The notes: generated by a model from the letters alone, not told the origin. Numbered from the stretch's first letter, positions 9,294-19,869 are shown. The stretch is 64,000 nt of DNA from Burkholderiales bacterium GJ-E10 (GCA_000828975.1 AP014683.1:759520-823519), one strand, 5' to 3'. Program-made: numbers and translations.

Positions 9294-11624
9294 ATGATCG
9301 AGATCGAAATCGACGGCCGGAAAGTCTCGGTGCCCCAAGGCGGCACCGTCATGGATGCCGCCAACGCCGCGGGCATCTTCGTGCCGCACTTCTGCTACCA
9401 CCGCAAGCTGTCGATCGCGGCGAACTGCCGGATGTGCCTGGTCGAGGTCGAGAAGGCGCCCAAGCCCCTGCCGGCCTGCGCCACGCCCGCGACGCCCGGC
9501 ATGATCGTGCGCACGGCGAGCGAACGCGCCCGCCAGGCGCAGCGCTCGGTGATGGAGTTCCTGCTCATCAACCACCCGCTCGACTGCCCGATCTGCGATC
9601 AGGGCGGGGAGTGCCAGCTGCAGGACCTGGCGGTGGGATACGGCGGCAGCGCATCGCGCTATCGCGAGGAGAAGCGGGTCGTCGTGCACAAGCAGATCGG
9701 ACCGCTGGTCTCCGCCGAGGAGATGGCCCGCTGCATCCATTGCACCCGCTGCGTACGCTTCGGCCAGGAGATCGCCGGGGTGATGGAACTGGGCATGGCC
9801 GGCCACGGCGAACATTCGGAAATCCTGACCTTCGTCGGCCGCAGCGTCGATTCCGAACTCTCCGGCAACATGATCGACGTCTGTCCCGTCGGCGCGCTGA
9901 CGAGCAAGCCGTTCCGCTATCGCGCGCGCACCTGGGAACTGGCCCGGCGCCGTTCGATCAGCCCGCACGACAGCCTCGGATCGAACCTCGTGCTGCAGCT
10001 CAAGCAGCGCGACGTGGTGCGCGTCGTTCCCCTCGAGAACGAGGCGGTCAACGAATGCTGGATTTCGGACCGCGACCGCTTTTCCTACGAAGGGCTGGCC
10101 GCGGAACGCCTGACGCGTCCGATGATCCGCCGCGACGGCGTGCTGCGCGAGGTCACCTGGCCCGAGGCGCTGGAATACACCGCCAATCTGCTTGAACGGG
10201 TGCGCGATGCGCACGGCGGCGCGGCGATTGGCGCCCTGGCCGCCGGCGGGTCGACCGCCGAAGAGCTGCATCTGTTGGGCAGGTTCGTGCGCGGCCTGGG
10301 ATCGGAGAGCATCGACTTCCGCGTCCGCCAGAGCGACTTCCGGGCGGATGCCGTGCGACGGGGCGCGCCCTGGCTGGGAATGCCGGTGGCGGACATCAAC
10401 GGTCTCGACCGGCTGCTGCTCGTCGGCTCGTTCCTGCGCCAGGACCATCCGCTGTTGGCGGCGCGGGTGCGCAAGGCGGCGGGGGCAGGCGCCCGCGTGC
10501 ATGTCCTGCACGCCGCCGACGAGAATCTGCTGTTGCGGGCCGCGGGAAAGCGCATTGCCGCGCCCTCGCAGTGGGTCCGGGCGCTTGCCCAGCTCGCCGT
10601 GGCGGTGGCGCGTGCCCGATCGCTGCCGGACCCGGTCTCCGGCGTCGAGCCCGATGCCTGGGCGGCCGCCGCTGCGCAGGACCTCGGTTCCGGCGAGCGT
10701 GTCGCGCTGCTGGCCGGCAACGCCGCCGTGCAGCATCCCGACGCGGCACGGATCCAGGCATGGATGCAGTGGATCGCCGAGGCGGTGGGTGGGCGTTTCG
10801 GCGTGATCGGCGAAGCGGCCAACAGCGTCGGCGGCTATCTGGCCGGCGCCACGCCGGGGCCCGGCGGGCGCAATGCGCGCACGATGTTCGAGGAGCCGAT
10901 GGCCGGCTACCTGCTCTGGGGACTCGAGCCCGAACTCGATTGCGCCGACCCGGCGCAGGCGCGGCGCGCGCTGCAGCGCGCGGAGGCGGTGGTTGCGTTC
11001 TCGGCATACCGCAGCGATGCCCTGCTCGAGATCGCACACGCGGTGCTGCCGATCGCCACCTTTGCCGAGACGGCGGGAACCTTCGTGAACTGTGAAGGGC
11101 GGGCGCAGAGCTTCCAGGGAGTCACCGTGCCGCCGGGCGAAGCGCGGCCGGGATGGAAGGTGCTGCGGGTTCTGGCCGACCAGTTCGGCTTCGACGGCTT
11201 CGGCTACGACACGCCCGAGGAGGTGCGCGCCGATGCGCTGCCGTCCCAGGCCCGGATGCCGCTCGACAACGGGTTCGCCACGGGGGACCTGCTGTCCGGC
11301 GCGGCGAGTGCGCCGGACGGCGCTGCCGAGCGGCTTGCCGACGTCCCGCTCTATTTCACCGACGCCATCGTGCGCCGGGCCGAGGCCCTGCAGAAGACGG
11401 TCCAGGCACGTGCGCCCCAGGTTCGCGCCAATGCGGCGACGCTGGCGCGCTTCGGTGTCGAACCCGGAGCCGCGGTGCGGGTGCGGCAGGGCGAGGCGAC
11501 GGCGGTGCTGCCCTGTGCCGTCGACGCCGCGCTGGCGGACGGCGTCGTGCGGGTGTCCGCCGGTCATGCGGATACGGCCGGACTGGGACCGATGTTCGGA
11601 CCGATTCATCTGGAGTGCGCGTAA
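9294..11624 (+). CDS. nuoG: NADH-quinone oxidoreductase subunit G
   Basis: NuoG is the large electron-transfer subunit. The ATG at 9294, seven bases after nuoF, gives a 776-residue protein that starts directly with the ferredoxin domain; longer frames run back into nuoF and are rejected. N-terminal ligands are complete: Cys34, Cys45, Cys48, Cys62 for a [2Fe-2S] cluster; His94, Cys98, Cys101, Cys107; and Cys147, Cys150, Cys153, Cys197 for [4Fe-4S] clusters. A molybdopterin-oxidoreductase-like domain fills the rest and ends in an MGD-binding-like fold, here presumably without cofactor as in the family. Confidence 0.97.
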   Translation: MIEIEIDGRKVSVPQGGTVMDAANAAGIFVPHFCYHRKLSIAANCRMCLVEVEKAPKPLPACATPATPGMIVRTASERARQAQRSVMEFLLINHPLDCPICDQGGECQLQDLAVGYGGSASRYREEKRVVVHKQIGPLVSAEEMARCIHCTRCVRFGQEIAGVMELGMAGHGEHSEILTFVGRSVDSELSGNMIDVCPVGALTSKPFRYRARTWELARRRSISPHDSLGSNLVLQLKQRDVVRVVPLENEAVNECWISDRDRFSYEGLAAERLTRPMIRRDGVLREVTWPEALEYTANLLERVRDAHGGAAIGALAAGGSTAEELHLLGRFVRGLGSESIDFRVRQSDFRADAVRRGAPWLGMPVADINGLDRLLLVGSFLRQDHPLLAARVRKAAGAGARVHVLHAADENLLLRAAGKRIAAPSQWVRALAQLAVAVARARSLPDPVSGVEPDAWAAAAAQDLGSGERVALLAGNAAVQHPDAARIQAWMQWIAEAVGGRFGVIGEAANSVGGYLAGATPGPGGRNARTMFEEPMAGYLLWGLEPELDCADPAQARRALQRAEAVVAFSAYRSDALLEIAHAVLPIATFAETAGTFVNCEGRAQSFQGVTVPPGEARPGWKVLRVLADQFGFDGFGYDTPEEVRADALPSQARMPLDNGFATGDLLSGAASAPDGAAERLADVPLYFTDAIVRRAEALQKTVQARAPQVRANAATLARFGVEPGAAVRVRQGEATAVLPCAVDAALADGVVRVSAGHADTAGLGPMFGPIHLECA

Positions 11625-12743
11625 ATGGTGGCCGAATTCCAATCCTGGGCGCTGGGGCTGGTGGCGGCGAGCTGGTGGCCGCCGGTCTGGACGGTGATCT
11701 GGATCCTGATCAAGGCACTGCTCATCACCCTGCCCATCCTCGGCGCGGTGGCCTACCTAACCCTCTGGGAGCGCAAGCTCATCGGCTGGATGCACATCCG
11801 CCTCGGACCCAACCGGGTCGGCCCGGCGGGCCTGCTGCAGCCGATCGCCGATGCGATCAAGCTCCTGACCAAGGAGGTCATCGCCCCCGCGCAGGCCGAC
11901 AAGGCACTCTATTTCCTGTCGCCGGTGATCGTGCTGGTGCCGGCACTTGCCGCCTGGGCGGTGATTCCGTTCGGCCCCGGCCTGGTGCTCGCCAACGTGA
12001 ACGCAGGTCTGCTCTACGTGATGGCGGTGACCTCGTTGGGGATCTACGGCGTGATCATCGCCGGCTGGGCGTCGAACTCGAAGTACGCCTTTCTCGGCGC
12101 GCTGCGCGCCTCCGCGCAGATGGTGTCGTACGAGCTCGCCATGGGGTTCGTGCTGGTCGGCGTGCTGCTCGTTTCGGGCTCGCTCAACATGACCGCGATC
12201 GTCGACGGGCAGAACACCGGGTGGTTCGCCGCCCACGGCCTGACCTTCCTCTCCTGGAACTGGCTGCCGCTGCTGCCCCTCTTCGGCATCTACGTCATTT
12301 CGGCGACGGCGGAGACCAACCGCCATCCGTTCGACGTGGTCGAAGGCGAATCCGAGATCGTCGCCGGGCACATGATCGAATATTCCGGCATGACGTTCGC
12401 GCTCTTTTTCCTCGGCGAATACGCCAACATGATCCTGCTCGCCGCCATGAGCGCCGTCATGTTCCTCGGCGGATGGGCGGCGCCGGTCGACCTCGGCAAG
12501 CTGATGGGCCTGCACACCCCGGGGTGGTGGCACGACGGCCTGTCCAACTGGTTCTGGCTGCTTGCGAAGATTTTCGGCGGCTCGTCCATGTACATCTGGA
12601 TTCGCGCCACCTTTCCGCGATATCGCTATGACCAGATCATGCGTCTGGGCTGGAAGATCTTCATTCCGGTCACGCTGGTATGGCTGGTGGTGATTGCGGT
12701 ATGGATGCAGTCGCCGTGGAACATCTGGACCGGGGCCCGGTAA
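11625..12743 (+). CDS. nuoH: NADH-quinone oxidoreductase subunit H
   Basis: NuoH is the membrane subunit that forms the entrance of the quinone channel and links the two arms. The 372-residue product contains [33 protein letters not shown] and [18 protein letters not shown], all signature stretches with the charged residues of the family, and about eight predicted helices. It starts on the base after the nuoG stop and is followed by nuoI after five bases. Confidence 0.98.
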   Translation: MVAEFQSWALGLVAASWWPPVWTVIWILIKALLITLPILGAVAYLTLWERKLIGWMHIRLGPNRVGPAGLLQPIADAIKLLTKEVIAPAQADKALYFLSPVIVLVPALAAWAVIPFGPGLVLANVNAGLLYVMAVTSLGIYGVIIAGWASNSKYAFLGALRASAQMVSYELAMGFVLVGVLLVSGSLNMTAIVDGQNTGWFAAHGLTFLSWNWLPLLPLFGIYVISATAETNRHPFDVVEGESEIVAGHMIEYSGMTFALFFLGEYANMILLAAMSAVMFLGGWAAPVDLGKLMGLHTPGWWHDGLSNWFWLLAKIFGGSSMYIWIRATFPRYRYDQIMRLGWKIFIPVTLVWLVVIAVWMQSPWNIWTGAR

Positions 12744-12748
12744 CGTCT

Positions 12749-13237
12749 ATGCAACGCCTGCTCGAATTCTTCGATTCCCTGCTCCTGCGGGAACTGTTCA
12801 AGGGCTTCGCGCTCACGGGCAGGTACCTGTTCGCGCGCAAGATCACCGTCCTGTATCCGGAGCAGAAGACGCCGGCATCGCCGCGCTTCCGCGGCCTGCA
12901 CGCGCTGCGCCGCTATGACAACGGCGAGGAGCGCTGCATCGCCTGCAAGCTTTGCGAGGCGGTGTGTCCCGCGCTGGCGATCACGATCGAGGCGGAACCC
13001 CGTGCCGACGGCACGCGCCGCACCACGCGCTACGACATCGACCTGACGAAGTGCATCTTCTGCGGCTTTTGCGAGGAGAGCTGCCCCGTCGATTCGATCG
13101 TCGAGACGCACCACACGGAATACCACGGCGAACGCCGCGGCGACCTCCTGTTCACCAAGGAGATGCTGCTCGCCGTCGGCGACCGCTACGAAAAAGAAAT
13201 CGCACGCGCCCGCGAGGCGGACGCGCGGTATCGCTGA
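12749..13237 (+). CDS. nuoI: NADH-quinone oxidoreductase subunit I
   Basis: NuoI passes electrons through two [4Fe-4S] clusters (N6a and N6b) to NuoB. The 162-residue product has two complete ferredoxin motifs: Cys63, Cys66, Cys69, Cys73 ([12 protein letters not shown]) and Cys102, Cys105, Cys108, Cys112 ([12 protein letters not shown]). An upstream in-frame GTG within nuoH is rejected because ATG 12749 reproduces the family N-terminus. Confidence 0.97.
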   Translation: MQRLLEFFDSLLLRELFKGFALTGRYLFARKITVLYPEQKTPASPRFRGLHALRRYDNGEERCIACKLCEAVCPALAITIEAEPRADGTRRTTRYDIDLTKCIFCGFCEESCPVDSIVETHHTEYHGERRGDLLFTKEMLLAVGDRYEKEIARAREADARYR

Positions 13238-13252
13238 CGGGGACCCCAGACG

Positions 13253-13900
13253 ATGGATCCGACCACAGCCCTTTTCGCCGTTTTCTCCGCCTGCACGCTG
13301 GTCTCCGCGTTGCGGGTCATCACCGCCCGCAATCCGATGCACGCGGTGCTCTACCTGGTTCTGGCGTTCTTCTCGACCGCCTGCCTGTGGATGCTGCTCA
13401 AGGCGGAATTCCTCGCCATCACGCTGGTGCTGGTCTACGTCGGCGCGGTGATGGTGCTGTTCCTCTTCGTGGTGATGATGCTCGACATCCACATCGACCG
13501 CAGCCGTGCCGGCTTCTGGCGGCATCTGCCGCTGGCGGCGGTGGTCGGCGTGGCCATCGCCCTGCAGCTCTGGCTGGTGCTCGCCAACGGCACCTGGCAG
13601 ACCATGGCGCCCGCGGCCACCGGCGTCGCGAAGATCGGCAACACCAAGGCGCTGGGAATGCTGACGTTCACCCAGTACGTGTTCCCGCTGCAGATCGCCG
13701 GCGCCATCCTGCTGGTGGCGATCATTGCCGCGATCGCGATCACCCTGCGGCGCCGCACCGACGCCCTGCACCAGAACCCGGGCTGGCAGGTGCGGATCCG
13801 GCGCAAGGATCGTGTCCATCTGGTCAAGATGCCGGCGACGCCGCCGGCGGGACAGGGTGCCGATGTGGCCGTGGCCGCGGCCGAAGCGAAGGAGGGATGA
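13253..13900 (+). CDS. nuoJ: NADH-quinone oxidoreductase subunit J
   Basis: NuoJ is a membrane-arm subunit with five helices; the third normally carries a pi-bulge near the central axis. The 215-residue product shows the typical [16 protein letters not shown] and [18 protein letters not shown] stretches. The C-terminal 40 residues form a charged, variable tail. nuoK begins four bases after its stop. Confidence 0.96.
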   Translation: MDPTTALFAVFSACTLVSALRVITARNPMHAVLYLVLAFFSTACLWMLLKAEFLAITLVLVYVGAVMVLFLFVVMMLDIHIDRSRAGFWRHLPLAAVVGVAIALQLWLVLANGTWQTMAPAATGVAKIGNTKALGMLTFTQYVFPLQIAGAILLVAIIAAIAITLRRRTDALHQNPGWQVRIRRKDRVHLVKMPATPPAGQGADVAVAAAEAKEG

Positions 13901-13904
13901 GGAG

Positions 13905-14210
13905 ATGGTGTCGCTTTCCTGGTATCTGGGCGTCGGCGCGATCCTGTTCGCGATCAGCGTCGTCGGAATTTTTCTCAACCGGAAGAACCTGATCGTCCTG
14001 CTGATGGCGGTCGAACTCATGCTGCTCGCGGTCAACACCAATTTCGTCGCCTTTTCGCACTATCTCGGCGACCTGAACGGCCAGGTGTTCGTGTTCTTCA
14101 TTCTCACGGTGGCGGCGGCCGAGTCGGCGATCGGCCTGGCGATTCTCGTCGCGCTGTTCCGCAACAAGAAAACCATCAACGTCGACGAACTCGACGCATT
14201 GCAGGGGTGA
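13905..14210 (+). CDS. nuoK: NADH-quinone oxidoreductase subunit K
   Basis: NuoK is a small antiporter-like membrane subunit of three helices. The 101-residue product has [19 protein letters not shown] and [20 protein letters not shown], including the two conserved membrane glutamates used in proton transfer. The start at 13905, preceded by GATGAGG, gives the family length exactly; longer frames overlap nuoJ. Confidence 0.97.
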   Translation: MVSLSWYLGVGAILFAISVVGIFLNRKNLIVLLMAVELMLLAVNTNFVAFSHYLGDLNGQVFVFFILTVAAAESAIGLAILVALFRNKKTINVDELDALQG

Positions 14211-14217
14211 CGCGGGC

Positions 14218-16302
14218 ATGAATTCGTCGATGCTGGGCTTGTGTCTGCTCGTGCCGCTTGCGCCGTTGTGTGGCGCGATCGGGGCGGGTCTGTTCGGCCG
14301 TATGCTGGGGCGCAAGGGATCGCACACCGTGGCCATCCTCGGGGTGCTCGTTGCGGCCCTCGTTTCGATGGATATCTACGACACGGTGGTGATCCACGGC
14401 CAGAAGATCCTCACGCCCGTCTACACCTGGGCGGAATCGGGCCATCTGCACCTCGAGATCGGGTTCCTCATCGACAACCTGAGCGCGACGATGATGGTCG
14501 TCGTGAGCTTCGTCTCGCTCATGGTGCACATCTACACCATCGGCTACATGGCCGAGGACCCGGGATACCAGCGCTTCTTTTCCTACATCTCGCTCTTCAC
14601 CTTCTCGATGCTGATGCTGGTGATGAGCAACAACTTCCTGCAGCTTTTCTTCGGCTGGGAGGCGGTGGGCCTGGTGTCCTATCTGCTCATCGGCTTTTGG
14701 TACACGCGTCCGACGGCGATCTACGCCAACCTCAAGGCGTTCCTGGTGAACCGGGTCGGTGACCTCGGGTTCGTGCTGGGAATCGGCCTGATCTATGCCT
14801 ACTGCGGTACGCTCGATTATGGTCAGGTGTTCGCCAAGGCGCAGGTGCTCGCCGGTTCCGTGCTGCCGTCGACCGGCTGGCCGGTGATCACGGTCGCCTG
14901 CCTGTGCCTGTTCGTCGGCGCGATGGGCAAGTCCGCGCAGTTCCCGCTGCACGTCTGGCTGCCCGATTCGATGGAAGGTCCGACCCCGATCTCGGCGCTG
15001 ATCCACGCCGCGACCATGGTTACCGCCGGAATCTTCATGGTGGCGCGCACCTCGCCGCTGTTCGAACTTTCGAACACCGCGCTTTCCTTCATCCTGGTGA
15101 TCGGCGCGATCACGGCCCTTTTCATGGGCTTCCTCGGGATGATCCAGAACGACATCAAGCGCGTCATCGCCTATTCGACGCTGTCGCAACTCGGATACAT
15201 GACCATCGCGCTGGGGGTGTCCGCCTATCCGGTGGCGATCTTCCACCTCGCGACCCACGCGTTCTTCAAGGCCCTGCTGTTCCTGGCCGCGGGCTCGGTG
15301 ATTCTCGGCATGCACCATGACCAGGACATCCGCAACATGGGTGGCCTCTGGCGCTACATGCCGATCACCTGGATCACCAGCTTCGTCGGTTCGCTCGCGC
15401 TGATCGGCTTCCCGGGGTTCGCGGGGTTCTTCTCCAAGGACAGCATCATCGAGGCGGTCGCGGCGTCGCATCTTCCGGGCGCGGGGTTCGCCTACTTCGC
15501 CGCGGTGGCGGGGGTGTTCGTGACGGCGTTCTACTCGTTCCGCCTGTTCTTCCTGGTGTTCCACGGCAACGAGCGGTTCCGCGATGCGGCCGCGCACGGC
15601 CACCACGATGCGCACGCTGACGCACACCATGACGCGCAGGAGGCCGCGACGGACGATTCGCATACGGCCGGACACGAGCCCGAGGGGCATCACCACGGTC
15701 ACGTCCCCCATGAGTCCCCCGCGGTGGTCTGGGTGCCGCTGGTGGCGCTGGCGATCCCGTCGACCATCATCGGCGCGCTGGGGATCGGCCCGATCCTGCA
15801 TGGATACTTCGGCGATGCGATCGCCATCAATCCCGTCGCGCATCCGGCGATGGAGGAACTTGCGCGCGACTTCACCGGAATCGCTCCCATGCTGTTCGAC
15901 GCCTTCCGCGAACTGCCGTTCTGGCTTGCGATGGCGGGGGTTGCCGTGGCCTGGGCGATGTACCTGAAATGGACCTGGATGCCCGCCGCCCTGCGCCAGC
16001 GGACCGGATTCCTCTACGACCTCCTCGACCACAAGTACTACATGGACCGGATCAATGAAATCGTATTTGCCGGCGGCGCGCGCTGGCTGGGCACCGAACT
16101 GTGGAAGACCGGCGACGTGGCGCTGATCGACGGCGCCCTGGTCAACGGATCCGCCAACCTGGTCGGCCGCATCGCGTTGACGATCCGGCGCGTCCAGACC
16201 GGTTTCCTGTACCACTACGCGTTTGCGATGCTTGCGGGCATCGCGGCGATCCTGTTCGTGTTTCTGACCTGGCCCTACCTGCCCGCGTTGACGGGCAAGT
16301 AA
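14218..16302 (+). CDS. nuoL: NADH-quinone oxidoreductase subunit L
   Basis: NuoL is the distal antiporter-like proton-pumping subunit with the long lateral helix. The 694-residue product contains FFGWEAVGLVSYLLIGFWY, GKSAQFPLHVWLPDSMEGP and IHAATMVTAGIFM, with the conserved glutamate, lysine and histidine residues of the channel. Unusually, residues of about 456-500 form a loop with many histidines (HGHHDAHADAHHD and GHHHGHVPHE). Such loops appear in some betaproteobacterial NuoL proteins; a metal-binding role is only conjecture. The last helices and lateral helix follow normally. Confidence 0.97.
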   Translation: MNSSMLGLCLLVPLAPLCGAIGAGLFGRMLGRKGSHTVAILGVLVAALVSMDIYDTVVIHGQKILTPVYTWAESGHLHLEIGFLIDNLSATMMVVVSFVSLMVHIYTIGYMAEDPGYQRFFSYISLFTFSMLMLVMSNNFLQLFFGWEAVGLVSYLLIGFWYTRPTAIYANLKAFLVNRVGDLGFVLGIGLIYAYCGTLDYGQVFAKAQVLAGSVLPSTGWPVITVACLCLFVGAMGKSAQFPLHVWLPDSMEGPTPISALIHAATMVTAGIFMVARTSPLFELSNTALSFILVIGAITALFMGFLGMIQNDIKRVIAYSTLSQLGYMTIALGVSAYPVAIFHLATHAFFKALLFLAAGSVILGMHHDQDIRNMGGLWRYMPITWITSFVGSLALIGFPGFAGFFSKDSIIEAVAASHLPGAGFAYFAAVAGVFVTAFYSFRLFFLVFHGNERFRDAAAHGHHDAHADAHHDAQEAATDDSHTAGHEPEGHHHGHVPHESPAVVWVPLVALAIPSTIIGALGIGPILHGYFGDAIAINPVAHPAMEELARDFTGIAPMLFDAFRELPFWLAMAGVAVAWAMYLKWTWMPAALRQRTGFLYDLLDHKYYMDRINEIVFAGGARWLGTELWKTGDVALIDGALVNGSANLVGRIALTIRRVQTGFLYHYAFAMLAGIAAILFVFLTWPYLPALTGK

Positions 16303-16317
16303 GCCGCGAGGGTACCC

Positions 16318-17820
16318 ATGAGTTCGAGTTTGCCCTGGCTGAGTTTTGCGATCTGGATGCCGATCGCCTTTGGCATCTACCTGCTTGCCGTCGGGCGCGA
16401 TCGCGCCCCCGGCCTGGTGCGGAAAATCGCCCTGGTGGGATCGGTGATTTCCGCCCTGCCGACGATTCCCCTGATGACCGGGTTCGACGCCACGCGCGGC
16501 GGGCTGCAGTTCGTCGAGCGGATCGCGTGGATCTCCAATCCGCTCGCGCACTATTACCTTGGCGTCGACGGGATCTCGCTCTGGTTCGTGCCGTTGACCG
16601 CGTTCACGACGATCATCGCCGTGCTCGCGAGCTGGCGGGCGATCGAATCGCGCATGCCGCAGTATTACGCGGCCTTCCTCATCCTCTCGGGCCTGATGAT
16701 CGGCGTGTTCGCCGCCGCCGACGGCCTGCTGTTCTACGTGTTTTTTGAAGCCACCCTCATCCCGATGTATCTCATCATCGGCGTCTGGGGTGGCCCGCGG
16801 CGGATCTACGCGGCGATCAAGTTCTTCCTCTACACCCTGCTCGGCTCGCTGCTGATGCTGGTCGCGATGGTCTATCTGTACCGCCAGGCGGGCGGGAACT
16901 TCGACATCACCGCATGGCAGCGGCTGCCGTTGGGCTTCCATGCGCAGATGTTGCTGTTCCTGGCGTTCCTGGCCGCCTTCTCGGTGAAGATTCCGATGTG
17001 GCCGGTGCATACCTGGCTGCCGGATGCCCACGTCGAGGCGCCGACCGGCGGATCGGTGGTGCTGGCGGCGATCATGCTGAAGCTGGGCGCCTACGGTTTC
17101 GTGCGCTTCTCGCTGCCGATCGCGCCCGACGCCTCGCACGCGATGGCGCCGGTCCTGATCACCCTGTCGCTCGTGGCGGTGGTCTACATCGGCCTGGTCG
17201 CCCTGGTGCAGACCGACATGAAGAAGCTGGTCGCCTACTCGTCGATCGCGCACATGGGCTTCGTCACCCTGGGCTTCTTTCTGTTCAGCCAGACCGGCAT
17301 CGAAGGCGCGATCACCCAGATGATTTCCCACGGCTTCGTTTCCGGCGCCATGTTCCTGTGCATCGGGGTCATGTACGACCGCACGCATTCGCGCAACATC
17401 GCCGATTACGGCGGCGTGGTGAACACCATGCCGCGATTTGCCGCGCTGATGATGCTGTTCGCGATGGCCAATAGCGGCCTTCCGGCGACCAGCGGTTTCG
17501 TCGGCGAATTCCTCGTCATCCTGGCGTCCGTGCGCTACGAATTCTGGATCGGCGCGATCGCCGCGACGACGCTGGTGCTTGGCGCCGCGTACTCGCTCTG
17601 GATGTACAAGCGCGTGATCTTCGGCGCGGTCGCCAATGACACCGTGGCGAAGCTGCGCGATGCCGACGGGCGCGAGCTGTTTGCCTTGGGCGTGCTCGCG
17701 GTCGCGGTGCTGTGGATCGGGGTCTATCCCGCGCCGATGATCCACGCGATGCATGCTTCGGTTTCCGATCTGCTGGTGCAGATTGCCCACACCAAACTCG
17801 TACCGGACAACTTCCAATGA
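16318..17820 (+). CDS. nuoM: NADH-quinone oxidoreductase subunit M
   Basis: NuoM is the second antiporter-like pump subunit. The 500-residue product has YFVFFEATLIPMYL-like sequence (FYVFFEATLIPMYLIIGVWG), SVKIPMWPVHTWLPDAHVEA and YSSIAHMGFVTLG, containing the expected membrane glutamate and lysines. About 14 helices are predicted. Its stop codon overlaps the nuoN start. Confidence 0.98.
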   Translation: MSSSLPWLSFAIWMPIAFGIYLLAVGRDRAPGLVRKIALVGSVISALPTIPLMTGFDATRGGLQFVERIAWISNPLAHYYLGVDGISLWFVPLTAFTTIIAVLASWRAIESRMPQYYAAFLILSGLMIGVFAAADGLLFYVFFEATLIPMYLIIGVWGGPRRIYAAIKFFLYTLLGSLLMLVAMVYLYRQAGGNFDITAWQRLPLGFHAQMLLFLAFLAAFSVKIPMWPVHTWLPDAHVEAPTGGSVVLAAIMLKLGAYGFVRFSLPIAPDASHAMAPVLITLSLVAVVYIGLVALVQTDMKKLVAYSSIAHMGFVTLGFFLFSQTGIEGAITQMISHGFVSGAMFLCIGVMYDRTHSRNIADYGGVVNTMPRFAALMMLFAMANSGLPATSGFVGEFLVILASVRYEFWIGAIAATTLVLGAAYSLWMYKRVIFGAVANDTVAKLRDADGRELFALGVLAVAVLWIGVYPAPMIHAMHASVSDLLVQIAHTKLVPDNFQ

Positions 17821-19298
17821 ACTCGTTCAACATGGCCGCGGTGACGCCGGAGCTTGCCCTGTTGATCGGGGCCGGCGCGGTCCTGATCGGCGATCTGTTC
17901 GTCAGCAACCGCGAACGCAACGTTACCTACGGCGGCGCGCTGTTCGTCCTGCTGGTGACGGCCTATGCGGTCTGGCAGAGCATGGTCGCGGGCACGGTGC
18001 AGTACGCGTTCGGCGGCATGTTCGTGGTCGACCCGATGACCGGCGTGCTCAAGATCACCGCGATCGTCGCCGCGGCCTTCTCGCTGATCTATGCCCAGTC
18101 GTATGCGCGCGACCGCGCGATCTGGCGCGGCGAGTTCTTCGCGCTCGTGCTGTTCGCGCTACTGGGGATCCTGTGCATGATCTCGGCCAACAACCTGTTG
18201 GTCATCTACCTCGGGCTCGAGCTCCAGGCGCTGGCGCTCTATGCGCTGGTCGCCCTGCGGCGCGATGATGCGCGCGCCACCGAGGCGGCGATGAAGTACT
18301 TCATCCTCGGAGCGATGGCGTCGGGCTTCCTGCTCTATGGCATGTCGATGCTCTACGGCGCCACGGGGACGCTGGACATCAACGCGATCGCCCACCGGGC
18401 CGCCGGCGGCGGCGTGGTGAGCTTCGCGCTGCTGCTGGGAACGATCTTCCTCATCGCCGGCATCGCCTTCAAGCTGGGGGTCGTGCCGTTCCACATGTGG
18501 GTTCCGGACGTCTATCAGGGGGCGCCCACGCCGGTGACGCTGCTGCTGGCATCCGCACCCAAGCTCGGCGCGTTTGCGATGGCGTTCCGTCTGCTGGTCG
18601 AGGCGGTGCCGCAACTGGCGGTCGACTGGCAGCACATTCTGGCCGTGCTTGCCATCGCCTCGATCGCGATCGGCAATGTCACCGCGGTGGCGCAGACCAA
18701 CATCAAGCGCATGCTGGGGTATTCCACGGTCGCGCAGATGGGCTTCATGATGCTCGCAATGCTGGCCGGCGTCGTGAGCGGCAACCTCAACGTCACCGCT
18801 GGCGCCTACTCCGCCGCGACGTTCTATGTCGTGACGTATGCGCTGGCGACCGCGGGCGCGTTCGGCATCGTGCTGCTTATCGCCCGCGAGGGCTTCGAGG
18901 CGGAGGAGATCGCCGATCTCCGCGGCCTGGCCCGGCGCAGCCCGTGGTACGCCTTCCTGATGAGTCTGGTGATGTTCTCGCTCGCCGGCGTGCCTCCGAC
19001 GATGGGCTTCTATGCCAAGTTCGTCGTTCTGCAGGCGCTGCTGTCCGGCACCGCCTCCGGGACGGTGTCGCTTGCGGTGGCCGCCGTGCTGTTCTCGCTG
19101 ATCGGCGCGTTCTACTACATCCGGGTGGTCAAGGTGATGTGGTTCGAGGATGCAACCGACAGCCACCCCATCCATGCCCGCCATGACATGCGGATCGCGC
19201 TGTCGCTCAACGGACTGCTTGCCCTGATCCTCGGGATCCTGCCGCAGGGCCTGCTGGCCCTGTGCGACAACGCCGTCCTGCGCGCCTTGGGCAGTTGA
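17817..19298 (+). CDS. nuoN: NADH-quinone oxidoreductase subunit N
   Basis: NuoN is the third antiporter-like subunit and the last gene of the operon. ATG 17817 overlaps the nuoM stop and gives 493 residues, the normal length; a second ATG at 17832 is also possible. Signature stretches include ISANNLLVIYLGLELQALAL, FHMWVPDVYQGAPTPVT and MLGYSTVAQMGFMML. A Nudix gene follows after 16 bases and is probably co-transcribed. Confidence 0.97.
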   Translation: MNSFNMAAVTPELALLIGAGAVLIGDLFVSNRERNVTYGGALFVLLVTAYAVWQSMVAGTVQYAFGGMFVVDPMTGVLKITAIVAAAFSLIYAQSYARDRAIWRGEFFALVLFALLGILCMISANNLLVIYLGLELQALALYALVALRRDDARATEAAMKYFILGAMASGFLLYGMSMLYGATGTLDINAIAHRAAGGGVVSFALLLGTIFLIAGIAFKLGVVPFHMWVPDVYQGAPTPVTLLLASAPKLGAFAMAFRLLVEAVPQLAVDWQHILAVLAIASIAIGNVTAVAQTNIKRMLGYSTVAQMGFMMLAMLAGVVSGNLNVTAGAYSAATFYVVTYALATAGAFGIVLLIAREGFEAEEIADLRGLARRSPWYAFLMSLVMFSLAGVPPTMGFYAKFVVLQALLSGTASGTVSLAVAAVLFSLIGAFYYIRVVKVMWFEDATDSHPIHARHDMRIALSLNGLLALILGILPQGLLALCDNAVLRALGS

Positions 19299-19314
19299 AT
19301 TGGGCAGCTGACCG

Positions 19315-19869
19315 ATGGAATCTCCCCCCGATCCGCTGGCCGAAGTCTCCCTGGAATCCGAGCGCGCCTTCGAAGGCACGTTCTTCACCATCCACCGCGA
19401 CCGCGTCCGGTGTCCTGACGGACACGTCGGGGTGCGCGAGTACATCCGCCATCCCGGCGCGGCGGTGATCGTGCCGCTGCTCGACGACGACACCGTGCTG
19501 CTGGAACGACAATTCCGTTATGCCGCCGGCCGCAGCTTCATCGAGCTGCCCGCGGGCAAGCTCGACCTCGGCGAGGATGCGCTTGCCTGCGCCCAACGGG
19601 AATTGCAGGAGGAGACGGGCTACTGCGCCGCGCGTTGGGATCACCTCGGCGGCTTCCACAACGCCATCGGCTATTCGGACGAAAAGCTGGAAGTCTTCCT
19701 TGCCCGCGACCTGCAGCGCGTGGGCGGCGCCGAGCTCGATGCCGGCGAAGTGCTCGAGGTGTTTTCCGCACCCTGGCGGCAGCTTCTGGACTGGGCGGGC
19801 GACGGCACCGTCACCGACGTCAAGACCATCATCGGCGTGTATTGGCTCGAGCGGTTCCTCGCGCGCTGA
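19315..19869 (+). CDS. Nudix hydrolase, ADP-ribose pyrophosphatase type
   Basis: The 184-residue product contains a perfect Nudix box between Gly81 and Tyr103 (GX5EX7REUXEEXGU, with REL-Q-EETGY at its end), which binds the catalytic magnesium ions. The family resemblance (FEGTFFTIHRDRV at the start, HPGAAVIVPL, ERQFRY) is to NudF-like ADP-ribose pyrophosphatases, which cleave ADP-ribose to AMP and ribose 5-phosphate. Lying directly after nuoN, it may help recycle NAD-derived metabolites, but that is inference from position only. Confidence 0.88.
   Translation: MESPPDPLAEVSLESERAFEGTFFTIHRDRVRCPDGHVGVREYIRHPGAAVIVPLLDDDTVLLERQFRYAAGRSFIELPAGKLDLGEDALACAQRELQEETGYCAARWDHLGGFHNAIGYSDEKLEVFLARDLQRVGGAELDAGEVLEVFSAPWRQLLDWAGDGTVTDVKTIIGVYWLERFLAR

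Noticed and set aside
14176-17817. A 1213-residue minus-strand open frame
   Set aside because: It is antisense to nuoL and nuoM, which are certain. The product is a His/Asp/Arg-rich sequence typical of a shadow frame.
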